A stretch of 25,005 nt of DNA from Clostridiales bacterium UBA4696 (GCA_002404795.1 DHKK01000097.1:9782-34786), one strand, 5' to 3'. Shown: positions 12,435-19,536, numbered from the stretch's first letter. Notes: generated by a model from the sequence alone, not told the origin. Made by a program: numbers and translations.

Positions 12435-13800
12435 ACAGGAGGAACAGCGCTTCGCGCACGACCTCGCCGACGGTGGGGTGCGGGAAGACGATCTTGTCGA
12501 GGTGCTGGACGGGCAGTTTGGAATGGACCATCATGGCCGCGCCGTAGATGATCTCCGAAGCGTAGGAGCCGACCAGGTGCACGCCCACGACGCAGCGGTT
12601 TTTCCGGTCGTAGAGCAGCTTGCAGAAGCCGTCGCCCTTCGGGTTCTCCGCCAGATACCGGCCGGAGAGGGCCATCGGCGCCTTGACGATCTGCACGTCG
12701 AGACCTTTTTCCTTCGCGCTCTGCTCCGTTTCGCCGACGCAGGCGACCTCCGGCGTGGTGTAGATGACGGAGGGGATGATGGAGTAGTCGATGCGGTCCT
12801 TTTTGCCGAGCATGTCGTTCACGGCGACCTCCGCCTCGCGGTAGGCCGTGTGGGCCAGCATCAGCTTGCCGTTGCAGTCGCCGATGGCCCAGACGCCGGG
12901 GACGTTCGTGCGCATGCGCGCATCCGTCACGACCGCGCTGCGCTCGAGCGCGAGGCCGATCGCCTCGGTGCCCAGCCCCGTCACATCCGCGCGGCGGCCG
13001 GCGGAGAGCAGAACGCGGTCACATGGGGCTGTATGCTGCCCGGCCGCATCGGAATAGACGACGCCGGCTCCCGTCACCGCCTCGACCTTCGCGCCCAGGC
13101 AGAACTCCATGCCCTGCCTGCGGTAGGTCTTCATGAGCAGGTCACAGATCTCCGGGTCGGTATTGCCCGCGATCTTGGGCATCATCTCGACCACGGTCAC
13201 CTTCGTGCCGATGGAGGCAAAGTAGCAGGCCATCTCCAGCCCGATGACGCCGCCGCCGATGCACACGAGCGACTTCGGCTGCGTCTGCAGGGAAAGGATC
13301 TCCCGGTTCGTCATTACGAAGCCGGAGGCCAGCCCCTCCTTCACCCCCGGGATCGGCGGCACCGCCGCGCTCGAGCCCGTGGCGATCACGAGCCGCGGGG
13401 CGGAAAGGACCTCGCCGCCCGCCGAGACCGTGAAATTCTCCCCGTCTTTGCCGAGGATCTTTCCCTCGGCGGAAAAGACCGTCACGCCGTGCGCCTTCAT
13501 TGCCGCGCCGACGCCGCGGACCAGCGTGCGGACCACGCCGTCCTTCCGCGCGACGACCTTCGCGTGATCGAACGAGACATTTTCCGCCGTCACGCCGTAA
13601 TCCGCGCCGTGCAGCGCCGTCTGATACTGCTTGGCACAGTAGAGCAGGCTCTTGGTGGGGATGCAGCCCTCATTCAGGCACGTGCCGCCGAGGGCGCGTT
13701 TTTCGATCAGCGCGGGACGCAGGCCCGCCTTTCCCGCGCGCTCCGCGCAAAGATACCCGCCCGGCCCGCCGCCGATCACGATCAAATCAAACTGCTGCAT
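12433..13800 (-). CDS. lpdA: Dihydrolipoyl dehydrogenase (E3)
   Basis: This 455-residue flavoprotein reoxidises dihydrolipoamide with NAD+ for 2-oxoacid dehydrogenase complexes or the glycine cleavage system. Features in order are the FAD-binding GGGPGGYLCAE near residue 10, the redox disulfide in GGTCLNEGCIPTK (Cys41, Cys46), the NAD-binding GGGVIGLE, the second FAD motif WAIGDCNG, and the dimer-interface HPTVGE carrying the catalytic His-Glu pair. No lipoyl domain is fused. The start at 13800 has CAGGAGG 8 bases upstream; an upstream in-frame ATG would run into AT-rich noncoding sequence. No E1/E2 or gcv genes lie next to it, so its complex is encoded elsewhere. The gene is monocistronic. 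Confidence 0.92.
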   Translation of the reverse strand: MQQFDLIVIGGGPGGYLCAERAGKAGLRPALIEKRALGGTCLNEGCIPTKSLLYCAKQYQTALHGADYGVTAENVSFDHAKVVARKDGVVRTLVRGVGAAMKAHGVTVFSAEGKILGKDGENFTVSAGGEVLSAPRLVIATGSSAAVPPIPGVKEGLASGFVMTNREILSLQTQPKSLVCIGGGVIGLEMACYFASIGTKVTVVEMMPKIAGNTDPEICDLLMKTYRRQGMEFCLGAKVEAVTGAGVVYSDAAGQHTAPCDRVLLSAGRRADVTGLGTEAIGLALERSAVVTDARMRTNVPGVWAIGDCNGKLMLAHTAYREAEVAVNDMLGKKDRIDYSIIPSVIYTTPEVACVGETEQSAKEKGLDVQIVKAPMALSGRYLAENPKGDGFCKLLYDRKNRCVVGVHLVGSYASEIIYGAAMMVHSKLPVQHLDKIVFPHPTVGEVVREALFLL

Positions 13801-13825
13801 AATAGAACCTCCTGCCGTTTTCTCC

Positions 13826-13855
13826 AGTCTAGCATGCCCCGCCGCAGTTTTGAAA
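13826..13855 (-). promoter_or_regulatory. Candidate lpdA promoter
   Basis: On the minus strand TTTCAA (13850-13855), 18 bases, TAGACT (13826-13831) with a TGC extension before the -10. The -35 is weak; the extended -10 supports the call. It lies 26 bases upstream of the lpdA start. Confidence 0.4.
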
Positions 13856-13963
13856 TGCTTTTTTGTGATATTCATATTCTGTTTTTGTTGTTTTGTGTTG
13901 TTTTCGAGGAATCAAAGGCTCCCCCAATGAGGGGAAAAGCCATGGACGCGCGGAAATCCCCAT

Positions 13964-14109
13964 GCCTTCCCCTGGGGGAAGGTGCCCCGAAGGGGCGGAT
14001 GAGGGCTGGGGAGCAGTTCCGTTTTGCTGAAACTGCAAAGCGATCTGCAAGTGCTCCCCGGCCCTCATCAGTCTCGGCTTCGCCGAGCCAGCTTCCCCCA
14101 GGGGAAGCC
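13964..14109. repeat. Palindromic MITE-like element with about 50-bp inverted arms
   Basis: The left arm (13964-14013) and right arm (14054-14109) are imperfect reverse complements along their whole length. Both carry the same nested features: a CTTCCCCTGGGGGAAG-like outer palindrome, an inner small hairpin (CCCCGAAGGGG on the left, CTCGGCTTCGCCGAG on the right) and GATGAGGGC/GCCCTCATC. The 40-base centre contains GCAGTT/AACTGC. There is no reading frame for a transposase. The right arm shares the CAGTC-hairpin-CAGCT order with the REP-like units of this window. A nonautonomous mobile element is inferred. Confidence 0.7.
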
Positions 14110-14138
14110 GTTTGGTGCGTGCAAACAAAGAAAAACCT

Positions 14139-14476
14139 CCCCGCAAAAAGGTGCAGACCAACAAATCTGGCCTGCACCTTCTATTGATGGCAAATATTCT
14201 AAGGCAACTAGCTACAAATCTGATACCCACCGTATCAGGCGGCGCGTACCAAGACGCCCGTAAGGTGAGTTTCGAGTGGAACGCCAGACCGAAACATAGG
14301 TTCTTGCCTGAATTCAGGGGCAGGAAGCACCTAACGCGTCCAAGCACTCTTTTCTCCCCCATCTTTTCTCTTGCGAGAGAAAAGATGGGGCCGTCGGAGA
14401 CAACCAGCAGCTGCAAATTTGATACAACCTCTCAGTCTCGGCTTCGCCGAGCCAGCTCCCCTGGGAGGGGAGCCTT
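14139..14476. repeat. Dispersed structured repeat, copy B
   Basis: This is the second copy of the repeat at 639-976. It begins CCCCGCAAAAAGGT and ends GGGGAGCCTT, as copy A does apart from one base. It has a hairpin AAGGTGCAG/CTGCACCTT near its left end (14147-14180), a GATAC/GTATC mini-hairpin at 14222-14236, a 14-bp hairpin at 14357-14390, and the terminal CTCGGC/GCCGAG and CTCCCCT/AGGGGAG hairpins at 14434-14474. Base 14361 is A pairing with T14386, where copy A has T863 pairing with A888. The last T of the element is the first base of the cobC stop triplet (read on the plus strand as TCA, 14476-14478). Confidence 0.8.
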
Positions 14477-15057
14477 CAGGGCTGGATGCCGATGGGGGTC
14501 CAGGTGTGGGCTTCGAGGTCGAGCTGGTAGCCGCCGCCGGGGCGGGGCTGCCATTCGTAGCCGTTTTTCTCCTCCTCCGGAAACAGCGCCTGCATGATCG
14601 TCAAAACCGTCCCGCCGTGCACAACGGCAAGAATATCCTCCCCCTGCGCCTGCATCCGCGCCAGCCCCGCAAGGATCCGCGCCTGCGCCTGCGCAAAGGA
14701 CTCGCCCCCCGGCGGCACGTTGCCGAACCAGTCGCCCGCCAGCCAGGCCGCGTAATCCGCCCGGCCGTTCAGCTCGTCATAGGACTTGCCCTCGAAAATG
14801 CCGAAGCTGATCTCGCGCAGCTCCGGCCATACCTCGTGCGGCACGTCGCCGTAGATAAGCCGCAGCGTCTGCTCCGTCCGCAGAAGGCCGCTCGTGAGGA
14901 TCTTCGCCTGCCCGACAGGCGGATAGAGCCCGGCCGCCGCAGCCTCGCGGAGCGCTTCGGCCCCGGCCTCGCACAGGGGCAGGTCCAGCGCGCCGTAGTA
15001 CCACCGCCGCACGTTTCCCTCGGTCAGCCCGTGGCGGATGAGCGTGAGACGCCTCAT
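14476..15057 (-). CDS. cobC: Histidine phosphatase, alpha-ribazole phosphatase type (CobC)
   Basis: This 193-residue protein belongs to the histidine phosphatase (phosphoglycerate mutase-like) superfamily. The phospho-acceptor His9 is in LIRHGLTEGN; the second histidine is in AVVHGG near the C-terminus, and FGIFEGKSYDEL supplies the acidic residue. As the last gene of the cob operon it is the natural candidate for removing phosphate from adenosylcobalamin 5'-phosphate or alpha-ribazole phosphate. A generic phosphatase cannot be excluded from sequence alone. Its ATG overlaps the stop of the short cobU gene as ATGA. The 3' end is unusual because the dispersed repeat abuts and contributes one base to the stop codon. 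Confidence 0.82.
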   Translation of the reverse strand: MRRLTLIRHGLTEGNVRRWYYGALDLPLCEAGAEALREAAAAGLYPPVGQAKILTSGLLRTEQTLRLIYGDVPHEVWPELREISFGIFEGKSYDELNGRADYAAWLAGDWFGNVPPGGESFAQAQARILAGLARMQAQGEDILAVVHGGTVLTIMQALFPEEEKNGYEWQPRPGGGYQLDLEAHTWTPIGIQP

Positions 15058-15425
15058 CCCTTCAGCTCCATGGGCAGGCCGCAGAAGATCCGCGTGACCC
15101 GCTCCGCCCGCGCGGCGAGCATGGCGTTCATGCGGCCGACAGCCTCGCGCCACGCGCGCTGCTCCGGGTCGATGGGCACGACGCCGCAGGAGATATCCTC
15201 GCAGAGGAGGATCTTATCCGAAAGCTCGAGCGCCCGCAGCTCGTCCGACGGTTCCTTCCCCGCCTGCACGCAGGCGAGGGCAAAGCGCTCGAGATGCCGG
15301 ACGCACCGCGCCGCAGGGTCTATTGCAAGGCCCTCGCAGGTGAAAATATCCGCGTCCTGCAGGCCGTAGGTCTGTTTTGCGTATGCAGTCTTTCCCTGAT
15401 ACGCGCCGCCGATGATCAGGATCAT
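15054..15425 (-). CDS. Short CobU-like P-loop protein
   Basis: This 123-residue protein resembles a CobU with its middle removed. It keeps an N-terminal P-loop GGAYQGKT (residues 6-13), a possible guanylyl-acceptor region with His44 (CVRHLERF), and a convincing CobU C-terminus: ISCGVVPIDPEQ, the AVGRMNAMLA stretch and a final GLPMELKG. The usual DCLTLW-type central segment and about 55 residues are missing compared with a standard CobU of about 180. A complete-length CobU-like protein is encoded two genes upstream, so this is a paralogue in the same operon. It may supply only the kinase or only part of the kinase/guanylyltransferase activity. GAGGT precedes the ATG; the spacing to cobS is 11 bases. 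Confidence 0.75.
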   Translation of the reverse strand: MILIIGGAYQGKTAYAKQTYGLQDADIFTCEGLAIDPAARCVRHLERFALACVQAGKEPSDELRALELSDKILLCEDISCGVVPIDPEQRAWREAVGRMNAMLAARAERVTRIFCGLPMELKG

Positions 15426-15436
15426 ATCGTTACCTC

Positions 15437-16207
15437 TCAGAAGATCGCCAGGATCAGAAGCCCCGAAAGCTCGCCCAGCGTGATGGAAAAGCCCGCGATA
15501 TCGCCGGACATGCCGCCAAGGTTCCGTCTGGCCAGACGGCAGGCGAGGATCGTCGTCAGCCCCGCCCAGGCGACCGAAAGCGCGCAGCTGGGCTTTGAAA
15601 ACAGCCATAAAAACACGACGAGCATCACGGCGATGTACATCCCGAGCAGGATCCGGCGCTGCGTCTTCGTCTTCCCGGCGGCAAAGGTGCCGGCGTACTG
15701 GCTGGTCTGCATGGGCGCGAAGGTCTCCACCGCGACGCCCGCCATGCAGCGCGTCACGACCGGGAGGAGCAGCAGCGCCCGCCAGATCAGCGAAAACGAG
15801 CAGTCCGCCAGCGCCGCAAACGACAGCAAAAACAGCAAGACCGCGCTCACGACCGCGAACGCGCCCACGCGGGAATCCTTCAGGATCTTCTGCCGCGTGG
15901 CAAGATCGCGCCGCGACAAGATCGCGTCGCAGCAGTCCAAAAAACCGTCCAGGTGGAAAAAGCCCGTCACGAGGAAGGGGACCGCCGCGAGAATCGCAGC
16001 CGCGAGAAAGCCGGTAAAGCCGAGCTTTGCAAAGATCCCCGCGCAAAGCGCCCAGATCCCGCCGACTACCAGCCCCACGGGCGGCAGACACACGATCTGC
16101 CACGGGCGCAGCGCATCGTCCCACACCTTATAGGGGCAGGGGATGGCAAGATAGGTGCCCCAGGCCATCATCAGGGCCGTCAGCGGCTTGCGGAGTTTTT
16201 CTTTCAC
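15437..16207 (-). CDS. cobS: Adenosylcobinamide-GDP ribazoletransferase (cobalamin synthase)
   Basis: This 256-residue integral membrane protein joins adenosylcobinamide-GDP with alpha-ribazole (phosphate) to complete the nucleotide loop. It has about six hydrophobic helices and the family-specific acidic motif HLDGFLDCCDAI near residue 85, with a second conserved region GGMSGDIAGFSITLGE near the C-terminus. The length matches CobS. The start is a GTG at 16207 that overlaps the upstream cobU stop as GTGA, with GGAGGG about 8 bases upstream, so translation is coupled to cobU. Confidence 0.92.
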   Translation of the reverse strand: MKEKLRKPLTALMMAWGTYLAIPCPYKVWDDALRPWQIVCLPPVGLVVGGIWALCAGIFAKLGFTGFLAAAILAAVPFLVTGFFHLDGFLDCCDAILSRRDLATRQKILKDSRVGAFAVVSAVLLFLLSFAALADCSFSLIWRALLLLPVVTRCMAGVAVETFAPMQTSQYAGTFAAGKTKTQRRILLGMYIAVMLVVFLWLFSKPSCALSVAWAGLTTILACRLARRNLGGMSGDIAGFSITLGELSGLLILAIF

Positions 16208-16737
16208 CGGTCAAACCCTCCTTTGTACCAGTACGTCTGCGCGCAGCACAGCTCCGCGGCATTTTCGCACGCCGCGGCGAGCGCCCGGTCGAGCCGGGCA
16301 AGGCCGCGGCGGTAGGTCTCTGTCCACGCGTCATACTGCCCGCCGTCGGCGTAGATATAATCGCTGACGAATACGCAGCAGCGCATTTGGCGGGAGAATG
16401 CGAGCAGCTCACGCTCCAGCCGTTCGGGCGCGTCCGCGCCCAGCGTCCCGTCCGCGCGGAACATTTCGTTCGAGAGCAGCGCCGTCACGCTGTCGAGCAG
16501 CACCGCGCCGCCCGGGTCCATCCGGCCCAGCGCGGAGAGGATGTCCGTACCGCACTCGACGGTGGCAAAGCCGAGCCCCGCGCGGTCGTCGATGTGCCGC
16601 CGGATGCGAAGCAGATCCTCGTCGTCATGCGGGATCATGGTGGCAAGATAATAGCGCGGGCCGGGCTGGGCGCAGACGATCCGCTGCGCCAGCGAGGATT
16701 TTCCGTTTTTCGCGCCGCCGGAAAGAAAGTAATTCAT
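16204..16737 (-). CDS. cobU: Adenosylcobinamide kinase/guanylyltransferase (CobU)
   Basis: This 177-residue protein has the normal CobU length. The P-loop GGAKNGKSS is at residues 7-15, and RIRRHIDDR places His48 where Salmonella CobU has the guanylylated His46. AVLLDSVTALLSNEMF corresponds to the conserved DCLTLWLSN segment. Its C-terminal third is divergent: SDYIYADGGQYDAWTETYRRGL replaces the usual NEVGxGIVP block, and the ending WYKGG replaces GLPxxLK. Those missing pieces are present in the short paralogue downstream. It activates cobinamide by phosphorylation and GTP-dependent transfer of GMP. Its ATG overlaps the cobT stop as ATGA. Confidence 0.85.
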   Translation of the reverse strand: MNYFLSGGAKNGKSSLAQRIVCAQPGPRYYLATMIPHDDEDLLRIRRHIDDRAGLGFATVECGTDILSALGRMDPGGAVLLDSVTALLSNEMFRADGTLGADAPERLERELLAFSRQMRCCVFVSDYIYADGGQYDAWTETYRRGLARLDRALAAACENAAELCCAQTYWYKGGFDR

Positions 16738-17834
16738 ACGGTAAAACTGTCCTTTTCTCGGATCTCGGTCAGGTAGGTATCGTCGATGGCGGCCTCCGGG
16801 AAGGTGGCCATGGTGCTGATGACGGCGCAGGCCGCCTCGATCACGCGGAAGGCCAGCGGGCAGCCGCTGCCCTCGCCGAGGCGCATGCCGAGCTGCAGGC
16901 AGGGCTGCAGGCCGAGCAGCTGCTCTGCGACCTTGTAGCCGCGCTCATAGGACACATGCGAGCCGAAGAAGAAGCCCCGGGCGTTTTCGCACAACCGCGC
17001 GGCGCACAGGGCCGCGACGATCGAGATGAACCCGTCGACCACGACGGGCAGCCGCGCATGCGCCGCGCCGAGAAAGACGCCCGTCATCGCGCACAGATCG
17101 AAGCCGCCGAGCTTGCACAGAACGTCGATCGGGTCGCCCGCGTCCGGCCGGTTGACGGCCAGCGCCTGCTCGATCACCTGCTTTTTTCTGCCGAACGCCG
17201 CGTCAGTCAGTCCGCCGCCGCGGCCGGTCACGGCTTTGACGGATTCTCCGCTGAGCGCGCAGAGGACGGCGGACGAGGTCGTCGTGTTGCCGATGCCCAT
17301 CTCGCCGACACCGAGCAGGCGGATGCCGTCCCGTTTGGCCTGCGCGGCCAGCTCCATGCCGGTCAGGATGCCCTGCACCGCGGCCTGCCGCGGCATGGCG
17401 GGGCCGGCCGCAATATTGGCCGTCCCCCTGCCGAGGCTCCGGTCCAGAATTTCCGGGCAGGTATAGGGCAGGGCAATGCCCATATCGACGACCACAAGGC
17501 CGTCATGAAAGTGCTTCGCCAGACACGACGCGCCGGTCAGGCCGCGCGTCAGGTTGATGGCCTGCGCGCGCGTGACCGACTGCGGCGCGGACGAGACGCC
17601 CTCGCTGACCACGCCGTTGTCAGCGGCCAGCACATAGATGCGGGTGGGGGCGGCTTCGTTTTTGACGGCCCCCGTGATGCCCGCAAGGCGGATGGATATC
17701 TCTTCAAGCAGCCCAAGGCTGCCGGGCGGCTTGGCCAGCGCGTCCTGCCGGGCTTTTGCCTCGCGCATGGGCGCTTCGTACAGGGGCTTGATCTCGGAAA
17801 GCAGGCGCTGCAGCCGCTGTTCGTTCTCTGTCAT
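16734..17834 (-). CDS. cobT: Nicotinate-nucleotide-dimethylbenzimidazole phosphoribosyltransferase (CobT)
   Basis: This 366-residue enzyme transfers phosphoribose from nicotinate mononucleotide to the lower-ligand base, giving alpha-ribazole phosphate. Hallmarks are LAKPPGSLGLLE near the N-terminus, AADNGVVSEGVSSAPQSVT, the long GEMGIGNTTTSSA loop, GRGGGLTDAAFGRK, and the catalytic Glu at about residue 321 in MRLGEGSGC. The length is standard. The start at 17834 has TTGGAGTG about 8 bases upstream. The TIM-barrel gene before it ends 4 bases away, and cobU after it overlaps by ATGA. Which benzimidazole or purine base is used cannot be read from the sequence. Confidence 0.95.
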   Translation of the reverse strand: MTENEQRLQRLLSEIKPLYEAPMREAKARQDALAKPPGSLGLLEEISIRLAGITGAVKNEAAPTRIYVLAADNGVVSEGVSSAPQSVTRAQAINLTRGLTGASCLAKHFHDGLVVVDMGIALPYTCPEILDRSLGRGTANIAAGPAMPRQAAVQGILTGMELAAQAKRDGIRLLGVGEMGIGNTTTSSAVLCALSGESVKAVTGRGGGLTDAAFGRKKQVIEQALAVNRPDAGDPIDVLCKLGGFDLCAMTGVFLGAAHARLPVVVDGFISIVAALCAARLCENARGFFFGSHVSYERGYKVAEQLLGLQPCLQLGMRLGEGSGCPLAFRVIEAACAVISTMATFPEAAIDDTYLTEIREKDSFTV

Positions 17835-17838
17835 GGTA

Positions 17839-18600
17839 TCACTCCAATAGTTCCTGTTCTTCGAGCCAGCGAAGGCTCGGGCGGTCCTGCATGAGCTCGA
17901 GGGTGCAGGTCGCCTCCGGCGCGAGCTGCGCGAGCAGGCGCAGCAGCGCGGCGCAGTCCATCTTTCCGTCCATGAGCGCCGCGTGCAGGTCGCGGCCGCC
18001 CTCGTTGTTATGCAGGTGTACGTGGGAAAGAAACGGCGCGCACGCACGCAGCCACGCCTCCGGCGGCTCCTTGGACGCGAACGTGTTCGCGTGGCCAAGA
18101 TCGAGGCAGATGCGAAGCCGCGGATCGTCCACGCCCCGGACGATCTGCGTCAGAAGCGCCGCCTCCGGCTCGAGCACGTTTTCGAGGCACACGATCAGCC
18201 CCTCCGGGACCTCCCGGATGAGCCGCCGCCAGAAGCTGACCGACCGCTCCACAAACCACTCCGGATCATACACCAGCGGCAGAAAGCCCGCGTGCAGCAC
18301 CAGCTTGGGCACCCGCAGCTCCTGCGCCTTTCCGATAGCCTGCCGGTAGCGCGTTTCGGTCACGCGCAGGACCATGGGGTCGATGGCGGCGGGCGTCAGC
18401 TCGTTGAACGGGCCATGGAGCACGAAGCGGTCCGCCGCGGCCAGACACCGGTCCAGCGGGCACTCCCACGGCTCCGGCGGCGCGCCGTCGAGCCGCGCGG
18501 CGGTGCAGAACTGGGCAAGCTCGATCCCGACGCCGAAGTCCCGCGCGCTTTCGCAGCAGTCCTCGCCGATAGACGAGACGTAGAGCTGCGCCCGCTTCAC
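17839..18600 (-). CDS. Sugar phosphate isomerase/epimerase-like TIM-barrel protein
   Basis: This 253-residue protein is a xylose-isomerase-like TIM barrel (AP_endonuc_2 superfamily). Metal-site elements appear in the expected order: FVLHGPFNEL, VLHAGFLPL, the Glu in VCLENVLE, CLDLGHAN and VHLHNNEGG, and a C-terminal TLELMQ. Members isomerise or epimerise sugars or act as endonucleases; no precise reaction can be assigned. The start is a GTG at 18600 overlapping the NUDIX stop as GTGA, with GGAGGGG upstream, so an ATG at 18627 inside the NUDIX gene is less likely. Its place between NUDIX and cobT in a tightly coupled operon suggests a role with ribose-phosphate or nucleotide metabolism linked to cobalamin, which is inference. 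Confidence 0.82.
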   Translation of the reverse strand: MKRAQLYVSSIGEDCCESARDFGVGIELAQFCTAARLDGAPPEPWECPLDRCLAAADRFVLHGPFNELTPAAIDPMVLRVTETRYRQAIGKAQELRVPKLVLHAGFLPLVYDPEWFVERSVSFWRRLIREVPEGLIVCLENVLEPEAALLTQIVRGVDDPRLRICLDLGHANTFASKEPPEAWLRACAPFLSHVHLHNNEGGRDLHAALMDGKMDCAALLRLLAQLAPEATCTLELMQDRPSLRWLEEQELLE

Positions 18601-19160
18601 GAGAGCTTCCCCTCCTGCAGCATGCACCAGACGCGAAGCGCGGCGGCCTGCGTCTTGGCGTCGGGGATCTCGCCGCGCAGGACGCGGTCCACCAGCTCGC
18701 GCAGCGGCAGGCGGAAGACGTTCAGAAATTCATCCTCGTCCAGTTCCCGCTCGCCGAAGGTGAGCTGCCGGGCCAGATACATGTGGATGACCTCGGTCGA
18801 ATACGCGCAGGTGGGGTAGAACCTGCCAAGGGGGATCAGCTCGCCCGCGACCGCGCCGGTCTCCTCGCGCAGCTCGCGCAGGGCGGCGGAGGCGGGATCT
18901 TCGCCGATGTAGTCGAGCTTGCCGGCCGGGATCTCGGTGATGACCTCGCCCATGGGATAGCGGAACTGGCGCTCGAGCAGCACGTCGCCGTTTTCCAGCA
19001 GCGGGAGGATGCACACCGCGCCGTGGTGGACGGTATATTCGCGCGTGGCCTGCTTGCCGTTCGGCAGGCGGATGGTATCCTTGAAGATATGCAGCACATT
19101 GCCGTCAAAGATCGGCTGGGATGAGAGCTGCGTTTCCTGCAAATTTTTAAAATCTTCCAT
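18597..19160 (-). CDS. NUDIX hydrolase, ADP-ribose pyrophosphatase type
   Basis: This 187-residue protein has the ADP-ribose pyrophosphatase-like layout: an N-terminal beta region with REYTVHHGAV, RQFRYPMGEVITEIPAG and a NUDIX box reaching RELREETG, then FYPTCAYSTEVIHMYLA. The box has six residues between its first Gly and first Glu instead of the canonical five (GKLDYIGE), while the catalytic REXXEE core is intact. Typical substrates are ADP-ribose and related nucleoside diphosphates. It is the first gene of the cob operon, with AAGGAAG about 10 bases before the ATG and a good promoter at 19191-19219. A link to cobalamin nucleotide chemistry is possible but unproven; NUDIX genes are also common neighbours by chance. 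Confidence 0.87.
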   Translation of the reverse strand: MEDFKNLQETQLSSQPIFDGNVLHIFKDTIRLPNGKQATREYTVHHGAVCILPLLENGDVLLERQFRYPMGEVITEIPAGKLDYIGEDPASAALRELREETGAVAGELIPLGRFYPTCAYSTEVIHMYLARQLTFGERELDEDEFLNVFRLPLRELVDRVLRGEIPDAKTQAAALRVWCMLQEGKLS

Positions 19161-19190
19161 GGGCGTTTCGCTTCCTTTTTCGTTTTTCTT

Positions 19191-19219
19191 ATCTTACCGT
19201 TTTGCGCCTGCAAAGTCAA
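19191..19219 (-). promoter_or_regulatory. SigA-type promoter of the NUDIX-cob operon
   Basis: On the minus strand TTGACT (19214-19219) and TAAGAT (19191-19196) are separated by exactly 17 bases. Transcription would begin near 19184, leaving a leader of about 24 bases. That is too short for a cobalamin riboswitch, so the operon does not appear to be controlled by one from this promoter. Confidence 0.7.
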
Positions 19220-19395
19220 ATCCCGCCTTGTGTATTTTCCCGCGCGCTGCACATACTAGGCCCAGAGAGATCGTTGGCAGTGCTTTTGCAGGATCTGCCG
19301 CCGGATGATCCATACGCAGGTGCGCGTAGATCAGCCGCCGCGCTTCGCCGGAGCGGCAGAAGGCAGGCAGGACCCAGGTTCCGCGTCCCGCTGAT

Positions 19396-19429
19396 CCGGG
19401 CGGAGTCTGAATCACCGCCCGGTTTCTTT
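19396..19429 (+). terminator. Terminator-like hairpin
   Basis: CCGGGCGG (19396-19403) and CCGCCCGG (19415-19422) form a perfect 8-bp stem with an 11-base loop, followed by TTTCTTT. It could be an internal or alternative terminator of the possible RNA in this region. Confidence 0.5.
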
Positions 19430-19484
19430 GCAGCCGTCGCCCCGGCGGCACCATTTCACCGGGCAGGCTGTTTTTTCCGGCAGA

Positions 19485-19517
19485 GGCCGGGAGTGGGGAT
19501 CCACTCCCGGCCTTTTT
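19485..19517 (+). terminator. Strong intrinsic terminator with no gene upstream
   Basis: GGCCGGGAGTGG (19485-19496) pairs perfectly with CCACTCCCGGCC (19501-19512) around a GGAT loop, followed by five T. On the minus strand no U-run follows, so it acts on plus-strand transcripts. The nearest plus-strand gene upstream is far away, beyond the minus-strand cob operon. Confidence 0.85.
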
Positions 19518-19536
19518 CGCGCGCAAAAATTTTTCT

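Larger units (their letters stand above)
19260..19517 (+). ncRNA. Possible unannotated structured RNA
   Basis: Between the divergent NUDIX operon and the sigma factor gene there is no credible coding sequence on the plus strand, yet the region ends in a textbook terminator (19485-19517). Several hairpins precede it: GGCAGTGC-type 19275-19298, GGATC/GATCC 19291-19311, TACGC/GCGTA 19313-19329, GCCGC/GCGGC 19334-19357 and CCGGGCGG/CCGCCCGG 19396-19422. A weak promoter, TTGTGT-18-CATACT (19229-19258), could start it near 19265. I recognise no known RNA family. The terminator is certain; the RNA is an inference. Confidence 0.35.

Noticed and set aside
19261..19430. T-box leader resemblance: CAGAGAG near 19263 and GGTTCCGCG near 19377 followed by a terminator-like hairpin
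   Set aside because: The T-box core needs TGGNACC; here it is AGGTTCC. No specifier loop is evident and no aminoacyl-tRNA synthetase or amino acid gene follows.
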